Below are positions 1-6,318 of a DNA stretch of 10,897 nucleotides, in pieces. The position numbers and the translations under genes were made by a program. Within the stretch, counting starts at the first letter, position 1. Each line of letters starts with the position of its first letter. The stretch lies in contig DGMY01000045.1 of NCBI GenBank assembly GCA_002388665.1, positions 36,618 to 47,514 of the forward strand, read 5' to 3'. The notes below the pieces were generated by a model. The model searched no databases and had not been told where the DNA came from. It saw only the letters and a program-made list of their open reading frames with translations. Source of the stretch: Opitutia bacterium UBA4506. GTDB lineage: Bacteria; Verrucomicrobiota; Verrucomicrobiia; Opitutales; Puniceicoccaceae.

Positions 1-213
1 GCGACAGTCGCGTCAGCCTCCCCTTCGTGCTCTCTGTGCTCTTCCTAGGAATTCATTCCCATTTTCAATCTTCTAATTCTCAAAAACCCATGGGCAGGGC
101 TGACGTTTGCTGAAGCTGCACGCTACAAGATGCCACTACCGACCAGCCGGCCGATCAGAAGCAACGCTCGCTAAAGCGTCACGCTACGGGAGGCAAGGCG
201 GCGCAACGCACGG
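1..213. repeat. Intergenic region with two imperfect direct repeats
   Basis: No gene is seen here. It lies downstream of the esterase gene. Two 27-bp segments, 104-130 and 165-191, match at 20 of 27 positions and share the core cacgctac. A tract at 17-50 (ctccccttcgtgctctctgt) resembles the low-complexity GxxExxxY-associated tracts elsewhere in the window. No 79-82 bp fold-back element of the type found between the other genes could be recognised. Confidence 0.5.
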
Positions 214-1584
214 CTAGTTCGATGGCGCCTCTCCATTCTCTATTTGACCGGTCTTCCAGTGTCTGTCGGCAAAATCCATATAGCAGATCCAATCGAACCG
301 AGTCAGGTCATGCTCTCCTTGTCGGCAATGGTACCCGATGTGCCCTTCGTTGATTGGCTGGTTCGGCACGGGCATTTTTTCGGTCTGCATCCCGTCCACG
401 CCAAAAAGCTTGTAGACCGGTTCGGCGTGTACGCATGACAGGAACTCGCCTTCCGGATCAGCCCAGAGATCCAGGTCCGCACTGGCTACGTAAACAGGCC
501 GCGGAGCCATCAAAGAAATCAACATGTGTTGATCCACTGGCAGGGTGCTCTCCTTGTCATTATATTGCCTGTAATTCTCACAGAACCAATGGGGAAAGTT
601 TCTGTTGATTTCAGTAACACTCTCCCCTTCCCGATGTCTCGAGATCGAGGCGCCAGTGCATCCTGAATTATTCGAGATCACAATGGCAAACCGTTCGTCC
701 TGAGCACCCGCCCACAGCGCTGCCTTCCCCAGGCGGGAATGACCAAGGACCGCGACCCGACTGCTATCGACATCGTCGTCCGTCTCCAAGTAGTCCATGA
801 AGCGACTCAGGCCCCACGCCCAGGCCCCCACCGCCCCCCACGACTCTTCGGAACGTTCGTTGGGCGTATTAAACAGCGGATGAATGCCATTTTCGAATCC
901 GTCATGAAAGTCGGGGTCGATGTCCCCATAGTTGGCGGTAGCGATACCGTAACCACGTGCGAGCAATTCCTCGATCGGATACCGCTCCTCTCTCTTTCCT
1001 CGAAATTCCTCTGCGGGCCTATATTCTTCGCGCAGATAGCCCGTGGTGATCGCTATGGCTGGGTCGGAGTGGATCGTGTGATTGCCACCAAAGTTCAGGA
1101 TGAGCATGACGGGAACAGGCCGCTCCTGGGCCGAGATCGGCAAATACAACAGGAGATTCATCCGGAGATGTTCCTCACCGGATGTCGCCTCGATAGCGAT
1201 TTGCTTTCGAATGGCTTTGCCGTCCAATGCGTTGGTTTCCAGATCAAAAATCGTGGAGCGGATAGTCAAATCCGTGTCCGGAGTCCTACCGTATACTTGG
1301 GACCGGAATAGCTCGAGGATCTCAGGACGACGCTCCTGCTGCCACTGGGCGGACGTCGTGATCAGATCACCAGCGCTCGTCGTGAGGGGGTCGGGAAGTG
1401 ACAAGTCCTCCGAGGCGTTTGTGGATAGGTTTACATGCATAGAGGAGTCATTCGGTGAGATGATGGGAAATAAGAAAAATCCCAAGACCCAGAGCCCAGC
1501 GAAGATAAAAGCCCGTTTCCATCCGATGTTGAATCCTGTGAGACCAACGCAGGTCCAGAACGCGATTAGTATAACGATTCCCAT
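214..1584 (-). CDS. CE15-like glucuronoyl esterase (alpha/beta hydrolase) with two N-terminal membrane helices
   Basis: 456 aa. It probably cleaves ester links between glucuronic acid on xylan and lignin alcohols, or related sugar-acid esters. The serine nucleophile sits in GHSRLGKAAL (S283), followed by SNNSGCTGA (304-312), LPVDQH (348-353), an APRPVYVASAD strand (360-370) and GEHDLTRFDW with the likely catalytic H425. The residue after the serine strand where many CE15 enzymes keep a Glu appears to be Asn, so D372 or D376 in DLDLWADP may supply the acid; this is inference. The mature-type start, LPDPLTTSAGDL, is at 63-74. Residues 1-42 form two hydrophobic helices instead of a cleavable signal peptide, suggesting an inner-membrane anchor or a foreign N-terminus. 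The ATG follows the degenerate element at 1590-1666 directly. CE15 proteins are usually annotated as acetylxylan esterases or hypothetical proteins. Confidence 0.88.
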   Translation of the reverse strand: MGIVILIAFWTCVGLTGFNIGWKRAFIFAGLWVLGFFLFPIISPNDSSMHVNLSTNASEDLSLPDPLTTSAGDLITTSAQWQQERRPEILELFRSQVYGRTPDTDLTIRSTIFDLETNALDGKAIRKQIAIEATSGEEHLRMNLLLYLPISAQERPVPVMLILNFGGNHTIHSDPAIAITTGYLREEYRPAEEFRGKREERYPIEELLARGYGIATANYGDIDPDFHDGFENGIHPLFNTPNERSEESWGAVGAWAWGLSRFMDYLETDDDVDSSRVAVLGHSRLGKAALWAGAQDERFAIVISNNSGCTGASISRHREGESVTEINRNFPHWFCENYRQYNDKESTLPVDQHMLISLMAPRPVYVASADLDLWADPEGEFLSCVHAEPVYKLFGVDGMQTEKMPVPNQPINEGHIGYHCRQGEHDLTRFDWICYMDFADRHWKTGQIENGEAPSN

Positions 1585-1589
1585 TTTCT

Positions 1590-1666
1590 ATTTCTGCACA
1601 GCCTGGAGAGCAGTGGTCTAGGTGATTCTCGGATTATCGGGCAAATTACAGAAGTTGACCTGAATC
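1590..1666 (-). repeat. Degenerate E-family fold-back element
   Basis: In gene orientation it opens with GATTCAGGTCAAC and carries TCCGAGAATCACCTAGACCA, a 20-nt block shared with the element at 3323-3402. Its 3' arm (GGCTGTGCAG) no longer pairs well with the 5' arm, so it looks decayed. The last codons and stop of the lipoprotein gene lie inside it, and the esterase ATG follows its end. Confidence 0.6.
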
Positions 1667-2086
1667 GGCAGGCGAATACTTCGATTCTTTCAACTCGACG
1701 GTAACCGTGAATCCCTTCTCTAGATCGATGGTGTACTTAGGTTGATTGAAACGAATTTCCTTTTCCGCTTCAGCGTAAATTTCGGAAGAACCATCATCGA
1801 TAAAAATGTTGTATTTCAGATCAAAACCATCGTTCGAAACGTCTTCGATCATAAATGAGGCATTTCGTTTCCATCGAGTGCCCTCTCCGGAGAGATCCGC
1901 CTCCCTCATTCCTTCGAGAGTATTTATCGATTTGGAAACGGAATTCCCCTCGGGGTGGTTCATCGTTACGATGACAAATGTCCTGCTATGCGGTTCTTTG
2001 AATAATCCAACCTCTTCCGATGTATCTTTGTTTGAGCAACCAAAAATGAATAGCACCGTTAGTGATAGGAATATTGTAAATTTCAT
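1646..2086 (-). CDS. Small predicted lipoprotein of unknown function
   Basis: 146 aa. The N-terminus has Lys2, a hydrophobic stretch and a lipobox ending FIFGC with the acylated cysteine at position 17, so it should be exported and lipid-anchored. The next residues are Ser-Asn, not Asp, which by the enteric sorting rule would favour the outer membrane. The rest is polar with alternating beta-like segments (FVIVTMNHPEG, FDLKYNIFIDDG, YTIDLEKGFTVTVELKE), suggesting a small beta-rich periplasmic domain. No family is recognised. The final residues (about PADSGQLL) are encoded inside the intergenic element, so the natural C-terminus may have been altered by cassette joining. Confidence 0.72.
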   Translation of the reverse strand: MKFTIFLSLTVLFIFGCSNKDTSEEVGLFKEPHSRTFVIVTMNHPEGNSVSKSINTLEGMREADLSGEGTRWKRNASFMIEDVSNDGFDLKYNIFIDDGSSEIYAEAEKEIRFNQPKYTIDLEKGFTVTVELKESKYSPADSGQLL

Positions 2087-2421
2087 AGTGGGTATCTGGG
2101 AGACCGTAGACCAGAGGGATAGATGAGCGCCAGCGAAATCTATCCGCTCATCGGACTACTCCGCCCTAGGCGACAACGCTTCCTGTGAGTGCAGATGTTG
2201 TAAAAAACCCCAGAGCACAACGGATGGACCACCATCGATTTTTCTTTCTGCGGAAGTTTGATTCCTACCAGCCAGAGCATGAGAAATGCCGGGAACGCAA
2301 GCCGTCGCCAAATTAGAGCGTCCATCGATGCCACACCGCGGAGCCATACCATCCAGTAGAAGTCGACCAGCCGTTAGAGTATAAGTAGGCTCCGTAGCCC
2401 ACGTGAATAATTACAGTTCTG
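2087..2421. other. Intergenic stretch with hairpin; no A/B/E element
   Basis: A clear hairpin lies at 2122-2152 (gatgagcg / cgctcatc, 15-nt loop). At 2164-2182 the minus strand reads GTTGTCGCCTAGGGCGG, similar to one arm of the A elements but in the opposite orientation. A possible short ORF (2140-2352) is listed separately. The remainder shows nothing recognisable. Confidence 0.5.
2140..2352 (-). CDS. Possible small membrane peptide (doubtful)
   Basis: 70 aa from ATG at 2352. Residues 12-33 (ALIWRRLAFPAF then LMLWLVGIKL) would make one membrane helix, followed by a basic Cys/His-containing tail. A second reading frame of similar length is open over the same DNA, so the coding claim is weak. 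No family is recognised. The slot between the composite acetyltransferase gene and the lipoprotein gene is the right size for one cassette gene, which is the main reason to keep it. It may equally be decayed sequence. Confidence 0.22.
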   Translation of the reverse strand: MVWLRGVASMDALIWRRLAFPAFLMLWLVGIKLPQKEKSMVVHPLCSGVFYNICTHRKRCRLGRSSPMSG

Positions 2422-2606
2422 ATTGTCTATCACAAAGGCACAACGCGATTCACCGAATTGTCCATGGATCGTTCGAGTAAGCCCTTCGTTTCAAGGCGGC
2501 GAGCCAGAGTCACCTCGTCAACAATCTCCGGCAATCCCAGCCCCGGTGCCCGATCGAGCGGGATGGATTTATCCTCTACGATCTTCCCGATTTCGTTTTC
2601 AGTCAT
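2422..2606 (-). pseudogene. GxxExxxY family remnant with its middle deleted
   Basis: In gene orientation it starts MTENEIGKIVEDK and continues GLGLPEIVDEVTLARRL, the recognisable GxxExxxY N-terminus (the family motif around GPGLLESVYE is degraded). After ETKG it jumps to DNA equivalent to the last codons of the copy at 10710-10897 (ttactcgaacgatc...atggacaa), but out of frame. The central part, including the ELK nuclease-like motif, is missing. Purine-rich tracts (aaggcacgaaggcaccaagg upstream; cacaaaggcacaac downstream on the plus strand) flank it as they do other copies. Confidence 0.8.
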
Positions 2607-3302
2607 CCTTGGTGCCTTCGTGCCTTGGTGAGAGCTTGATTTCTTTCTCAGCACGGGAGGGAGGGCATGCACCCGAACCAGATAGATCAACCTCAAAGCG
2701 ATGGTCATCGGTGGCAAATTTCCTCGCTCAAGCAATCGATTCAACAACGGGATCACGTCCATATCCCGCCAATAATGCTCGCCGTCCAGAAAGAGGCACA
2801 GGCGGTGGTTCTTATCGGCCGGACCGCGTTGCAATCGAACTAAGCGACTGTAGCCGGTATCGGGATCGTCAATGAGATGCTCTTCCAGCTTGATACAGGA
2901 CCGCGAATTCGTCTTTTTCAGATGCTGACAATCGCCATCCGGTTGCGAAATGTTCCAGCCAAGGTGTTGAAAGAATCCACAGGAATCCGTATCACTCCCC
3001 TCTGGTAAAGTCAGGCTAATCTCGCTCCAGCCATGCGAAAAAAGCCAAGCTTCTGCTTGCTTCATTAACTCACGCCCAATACCCCGACCAGAAACCTCCT
3101 GCTCGACACCGACAACCAGAAGTTTACCGTCGTTCCGATCTGCAAGTGCCAATCCGACGGGCCTGCCTTCAGCGCAAGCAACCCACCCCGAAATATGTCG
3201 ATTGAGATCGCTCCAAAGCGCATCACCGTGGCACGAGGCTAGAGTAAGAATCCTCGAGAGGGCTGGGAAGTCATCTCGCGTGGCCTGGCGAAAGGTAATC
3301 AT
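2430..3302 (-). CDS. GNAT acetyltransferase fused to a truncated esterase and a GxxExxxY remnant
   Basis: 290 aa in one open frame made of three unrelated parts. Residues 1-125 are a GNAT N-acetyltransferase: MITFRQATRDDFPAL start, acetyl-CoA-binding loop SGRGIGREL (71-79), and a FFQHLGW strand near 110-116. Residues about 137-203 match the N-terminal part of an esterase of the Esterase D/enterochelin-esterase type: LEEHLIDDP, then LCLFLDGEHYWRDMDVIPLL and LPPMTIAL; the nucleophile and the rest of that domain are absent. From residue 233 the frame runs into the start of a GxxExxxY gene (MTENEIGKIV). The acetyltransferase part may still work, while the esterase part cannot be catalytic. The ATG follows the element at 3323-3402 by about 20 nt. 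The substrate is unknown. Confidence 0.8.
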   Translation of the reverse strand: MITFRQATRDDFPALSRILTLASCHGDALWSDLNRHISGWVACAEGRPVGLALADRNDGKLLVVGVEQEVSGRGIGRELMKQAEAWLFSHGWSEISLTLPEGSDTDSCGFFQHLGWNISQPDGDCQHLKKTNSRSCIKLEEHLIDDPDTGYSRLVRLQRGPADKNHRLCLFLDGEHYWRDMDVIPLLNRLLERGNLPPMTIALRLIYLVRVHALPPVLRKKSSSHQGTKAPRMTENEIGKIVEDKSIPLDRAPGLGLPEIVDEVTLARRLETKGLLERSMDNSVNRVVPL

Positions 3303-3322
3303 CTACTTTGGCAGAACGTCGA

Positions 3323-3402
3323 GAGCAGGTAACCAGCCTGACGGATTATTGGTCTAGGTGATTCTCGGACTTACGGGCGGGTTGTATGGCTTGACCTGTG
3401 CC
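3323..3402 (-). repeat. E-family 80-bp fold-back element
   Basis: In gene orientation the arms read CAGGTCAA at the 5' side and TTACCTG at the 3' side, giving seven pairs with one unpaired C. A GCC/GGC pair set sits inside. It shares TCCGAGAATCACCTAGACCA with the element at 1590-1666, and ATACAACCCGCC with the region at 6900-6920. It lies between the hairpin-rich element (3411-4710) and the start of the acetyltransferase gene. Confidence 0.75.
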
Positions 3403-3475
3403 GGTTTGCTTGAACGAAGCCGCTGCGCGGCAATTTTGATAGAAGTGATCGTGACGGAACTAGAGGGTGACAAAT

Positions 3476-3504
3476 GGGCCGTCCGCATGTAGGCAGACGG
3501 ACCC
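3476..3504 (-). other. Conserved hairpin near the left end of the repeat element
   Basis: The minus strand reads GGGTCCGTCTGC, loop CTACAT, GCGGACGGCCC, pairing along its whole length with GU wobbles. The equivalent at 5706-5733 is GGGTCGTCAGC, loop TCCAAC, GCTGGCGGCCC. The loops and several stem bases differ, but pairing is kept. Confidence 0.65.
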
Positions 3505-3610
3505 TATGAATAATAAAAAACTACGTCCTTTTGCGTATCGCTCGCACGCCCTCGGGTCAATGCTCCGTTTAGGGGCAATTGGAAACTCCCATCGATAATC
3601 GGGAAAAAAT

Positions 3611-4526
3611 AAACGGGTAGGAAAACCCGTTCTCCTCTACGCAGGGTGATAAAAAGGAGAACGGACTTTCCAGTCCGTTTCACGTTGTATCCCGAACGCC
3701 GGGGATGGGGATAAACGGGTAGGAAAACCCGTTCTCCTCTACGCAGAGTGATAAAAAGGAGAACGGACTTTCCAGTCCGTTTCACGTTGTGTGCCGAGCG
3801 CCGGGGATGGGGATAAACGGGTAGGAAAACCCGTTCTCCTCTACGCAGGGTGATGAAAAGGAGAACGGACTTTCCAGTCCGTTTCACGTCGTGTGCGGAG
3901 CGCCGGGAATGGGGATAAACGGGTAGGAAAACCCGTTCTCCTCTACGCAGGGTGATGAAAAGGAGAACGGACTTTCCAGTCCGTTTCACGTTGTATGCGG
4001 AGCGCCGTGAATGGGCATAAACGGGTAGGAAAACCCGTTCTCCTCTACGCAGGGCGATAAAAAGGAGAACGGACTTTCCAGTCCGTTTCACGTCGTGTGC
4101 GGAGCGCCGGGAATGGGGATAAACGGGTTGGAAAACCCGTTCTCCCTTACGCAGGGTGATAAAAAGGAGAACGGACTTTCCAGTCCGTTTCACGTCGTGT
4201 GCCGAGCGCCGAAGGTGGGGATAAACGGGTAGGAAAACCCGTTCTCCTCTACGCAGGGTAATGAAAAGGAGAACGGACTTTCCAGTCCGTTTCACGTCGT
4301 ATACCGAGCGCCGTGGATGGGCATAAACGGGTTGGAAAACCCGTTCTCCTCTACGCAGGGTGATGAAAAGGAGAACGGACTTTCCAGTCCGTTTCACGTC
4401 GTATCCCTAACGCCGTGAATGGGGATAAACGGGTAGGAAAACCCGTTCTCCCTTACGCAGGGTGATAAAAAGGAGAACGGACTTTCCAGTCCGTTTCACG
4501 TCGTATGCGGAGCGCCGTGAATGGGG
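3611..4526. repeat. 102-bp tandem repeat, nine units
   Basis: Units begin at 3611, 3713, 3815, 3917, 4019, 4121, 4223, 4325 and 4427, an exact 102-bp period. Each unit holds two perfect hairpins, acgggt(a/t)ggaaaacccgt and aacggactttccagtccgtt, and the segments between them can also pair (tctcc / ggaga). On the minus strand the second hairpin is followed by ctccttttt, which resembles an intrinsic terminator. Stems are invariant; changes fall in loops and in the linker (cacgt(c/t)gt...gcgccg). Because 102 is a multiple of three, the minus strand stays open as a 34-residue repeat (KRTGKSVLLFITLRRGERVF...), but I regard that as a by-product. Confidence 0.9.
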
Positions 4527-4639
4527 CGACAAAATAGGATATGGAATGCCCAGCGGAGCTGGCGGGCGCCGATGGTCCGGGCAAATCGGACAGCGAACCT
4601 CCCCCACCCCACCTAATCCGCCCTCAATAGAAAACACAT

Positions 4640-4673
4640 AAGCCGGCAGGCGCCCAAAGGCGCTCAGCGGCTT
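4640..4673 (-). other. Two-tier hairpin near the right end of copy 1
   Basis: In minus-strand orientation AAGCCG pairs with CGGCTT, a 4 x 4 internal loop follows, then GCGCC pairs with GGCGC around a TTTG loop. In the second copy (6159-6188) the same place has CAACCG/CGGTTG and GAGC/GCTC. The sequences differ, but both form a two-tier stem. Confidence 0.65.
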
Positions 4674-4712
4674 GTTCACCTGTCCGCCGTAGCCTTGGCG
4701 AAGGAGGAACGT

Positions 4713-5585
4713 TTATTGTTCTGCTTTGCGTTTCATACTCGCCATCACGTAGCGATGCTCCATCCGCACGCACTGCCCTTCAAACCAACTCCAATACCAG
4801 CGTGGACGAAGTGTAGAAACAATCTCGTCTGTCCTGATCACCTCGACATGATCTTGATGTTGAATGAAATCATACCCTGCGCGTTCGAACGCTAGCCAAT
4901 GTCGCACCTCAAATGATTCCACGATGTCTACCTCAAAACTCTTCCCATGGTCTGATTTTGAAACTTTCTGCCTGATCTCGCCTTCGCCAAAATAGCATAT
5001 GCGATTGCCCTCGTTATCCAGCGTGCACTCATAAGGGACCGGCAAGCCAAGTGCCCGAAGGGCTAAATCGCCACCATCTATCGTCCCTGATTCTGTGACC
5101 GATCTCCACACGCTGTCCATCGGAGCATAGAAATCAAAACTAGTCTGGACGATCAAGGACTCCGGGGCTTCCATCTCTTTGTTCGTCCACCCCACAAAGG
5201 TCATTAAACCCACGCAAACCGCAAGAACGATAATATTACCGTATTGGTGTATGAATCGCTTGCCGATCAAAAATCCAACCCAAGCTCCCAGCCCAATGCT
5301 AACGAAAAGTATCGGGAACGCCATGACCACGCATCCGATGCCCTCAAACCCAGCGAAAAGAAGGACGGAAAGCGAGAGCAGTAGCGACGTCATCGCTGTG
5401 ATTGCCACCACCATTCTTCCCTTCGACATAAAGGCTATCGCGAGTCCTGTGCAAAACGGAACAAGCAAAAACACTCCTTCGTCTAGGCCTGTGTGATTTA
5501 AGGCGTAACCGAAGAGGCACAGAAACACGGCGACAACCGAGGCGCTTGCCGAATGGATCCAGAGCTTCTTTGTAGCGGTTTTCAT
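4713..5585 (-). CDS. Membrane protein with C-terminal SRPBCC/polyketide-cyclase-like domain
   Basis: 290 aa from the ATG at 5585, which has GAGG 10-13 nt upstream. A longer frame to 5663 would run back into the repeat element and adds implausible residues, so the shorter start is preferred. Residues 12-133 hold about five or six membrane helices (for example VVAVFLCLFGYAL, VFLLVPFCTGLAIAFM, IIVLAVCVGLMTFVGW). Residues 145-286 look like an SRPBCC (START-like) domain: VQTSFDFYAPMDSVWRSV at the start, YFGEGEIRQKV and FEVRHWLAFE strands, and a final helix HRYVMASMKRKA. Such domains bind hydrophobic ligands; none can be named here. The gene is flanked on both sides by direct copies of the hairpin-rich element. 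Confidence 0.75.
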   Translation of the reverse strand: MKTATKKLWIHSASASVVAVFLCLFGYALNHTGLDEGVFLLVPFCTGLAIAFMSKGRMVVAITAMTSLLLSLSVLLFAGFEGIGCVVMAFPILFVSIGLGAWVGFLIGKRFIHQYGNIIVLAVCVGLMTFVGWTNKEMEAPESLIVQTSFDFYAPMDSVWRSVTESGTIDGGDLALRALGLPVPYECTLDNEGNRICYFGEGEIRQKVSKSDHGKSFEVDIVESFEVRHWLAFERAGYDFIQHQDHVEVIRTDEIVSTLRPRWYWSWFEGQCVRMEHRYVMASMKRKAEQ

Positions 5586-5640
5586 TTGTTTCCGAACCTC
5601 AAAGAGTGGCGCGCCTATGGCGTTGCCTCTACGGCCTTGT
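5586..5640 (-). other. Short leader between repeat copy 2 and the SRPBCC gene
   Basis: In gene orientation it contains GTAGAGGCAACGCCATAGGCGC, reminiscent of the TAGGCAACCC arm of the A elements, but no partner arm is found next to it. It may be half of an element split by insertion of the adjacent repeat (5641-6225). Low certainty. Confidence 0.3.
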
Positions 5641-5705
5641 TGAACGAAGCCGCTGCGCGGCAATTTTGATGGAAGTGATCGTGACGGATTTGGAGGGTGA
5701 AAAAT

Positions 5706-5733
5706 GGGCCGCCAGCGTTGGAGCTGACGACCC
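5706..5733 (-). other. Conserved hairpin, copy 2 equivalent of 3476-3504
   Basis: The minus strand reads GGGTCGTCAGC, loop TCCAAC, GCTGGCGGCCC, with 11 pairs including GU. Compared with copy 1, a T.G pair is replaced by A-T and a T-A by T.G, so structure is retained while sequence changes. Confidence 0.6.
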
Positions 5734-5839
5734 TATGCATAATAAAAAAACTACGCCCATGTGAGTATCAATCGCATGCCTTCGGGTCAATGCTCCGTTT
5801 AGGGCAATTGGGGACTCCCATCGATAAACGGGAAAGAAT

Positions 5840-6040
5840 AAACGGGTAGGAAAACCCGTTCTCCCTTGCGCAGGGTGATAAAAAGAAGAACGGACTTTCC
5901 AGTCCGTTTCACGTCGTGTGCCGAGCGCCGGGGAAAAAATAAACGGGTAGGAAAACCCGTTCTCCCTTACGCAGGGTGATAAAAAGGAGAACGGACTTTC
6001 CAGTCCGTTTCACGTCGTATGCGGAGCGCCGTGAATGGGG
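5840..6040. repeat. 102-bp tandem repeat, two units in copy 2
   Basis: Units start at 5840 and 5941, with spacing of 101 bp because the linker reads ccggggaaaaaat instead of ccggggatgggga. Both units keep the two hairpins seen in the nine-unit array. The gggaaaaaataaacggg junction is the same as at the left edge of the long array. Confidence 0.88.
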
Positions 6041-6158
6041 CGACAAAATAGGATATGGAATGCCCAGCGGAGCTGGCGGGCGCCGATGGTCCGGGCAAAT
6101 CGGACAGCGAACCTCCCCCACCACCACCTAATCCGCCCTCAATAGAAAACGCATAAGA

Positions 6159-6188
6159 CAACCGGAGCCCAAAGACGCTCAGCGGTTG
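6159..6188 (-). other. Two-tier hairpin near the right end of copy 2
   Basis: The minus strand reads CAACCG, bulged CT, GAGC, an 8-nt loop, GCTC, CGGTTG. It corresponds to 4640-4673 in copy 1 but uses different paired bases. Confidence 0.6.
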
Positions 6189-6225
6189 CTTCACCTGTCC
6201 GCCGTAGCCTCAGCGAAGGAGGAAC

Positions 6226-6318
6226 CATCGTTCAAGTCCGAGCCTCGTCCCGCAGTTCGGCTAGAACGTAAATTGATATGGCTCTGCCGCTACGCCGCAT
6301 TCGGAGGTATCTTCATTT
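6226..6318. other. Short spacer, nothing assigned
   Basis: This spacer lies between repeat copy 2 and the 80-aa membrane gene. No A/B/E-type element is recognisable. A plus-strand frame (6186-6389) crosses it and could encode one hydrophobic segment, but it starts inside the repeat and overlaps the minus-strand gene, so it is not called. Confidence 0.4.

Larger units (their letters stand above)
3411..4710. mobile_element. Hairpin-rich non-coding element, copy 1 (1300 bp)
   Basis: The same sequence recurs in direct orientation at 5641-6225, with shared boundaries tgaacgaagccgctgcgcgg on the left and gcgaaggaggaac on the right. The 715-bp size difference equals seven 102-bp repeat units plus one base. 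The left end (tgaacgaagccgctgcgcg) and a site 32 bp inside the right boundary (ggtgaacaagccgctgagcg on the minus strand) form imperfect inverted repeats. No transposase gene and no obvious target-site duplication are present. It could be a non-autonomous mobile element, a structured RNA locus or a duplicated cassette component. The nature is inferred; the duplication is directly visible. Confidence 0.7.
5641..6225. mobile_element. Hairpin-rich non-coding element, copy 2 (585 bp)
   Basis: Direct-orientation copy of 3411-4710 with the same ends but only two tandem units. The segment around 6036-6150 is nearly identical to 4522-4637, while the left 190 bp is more diverged. The right-end inverted motif is altered here (ggtgaagcaaccgctgagcg on the minus strand). 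No coding sequence is supported inside it. Confidence 0.7.

Noticed and set aside
739..1311. Plus-strand 190-aa frame opposite the esterase gene
   Set aside because: It is antisense to a clear CE15 domain with intact motifs and has no recognisable protein features of its own.
3611..4526. CRISPR array
   Set aside because: The 102-bp units are contiguous and similar throughout. There are no unique spacers between short repeats and no cas genes.
3504..4679. Long minus-strand open frames of a 34-residue repeat (KRTGKSVLLFITLRRGERVF...)
   Set aside because: The frame is open because the 102-bp unit is a multiple of three. The conserved features are DNA/RNA hairpins, another frame is also open in the second copy (ETDWKVRSPFYHPA type), and there is no start context. 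I treat it as non-coding repeat DNA.
3411..4710. Insertion sequence
   Set aside because: No transposase reading frame and no target-site duplication are visible at either copy, so an autonomous IS is excluded within the window.
5586..5663. N-terminal extension of the SRPBCC protein to 5663
   Set aside because: The extra 26 residues would be translated from the end of the repeat element, and a better start with GAGG upstream lies at 5585.
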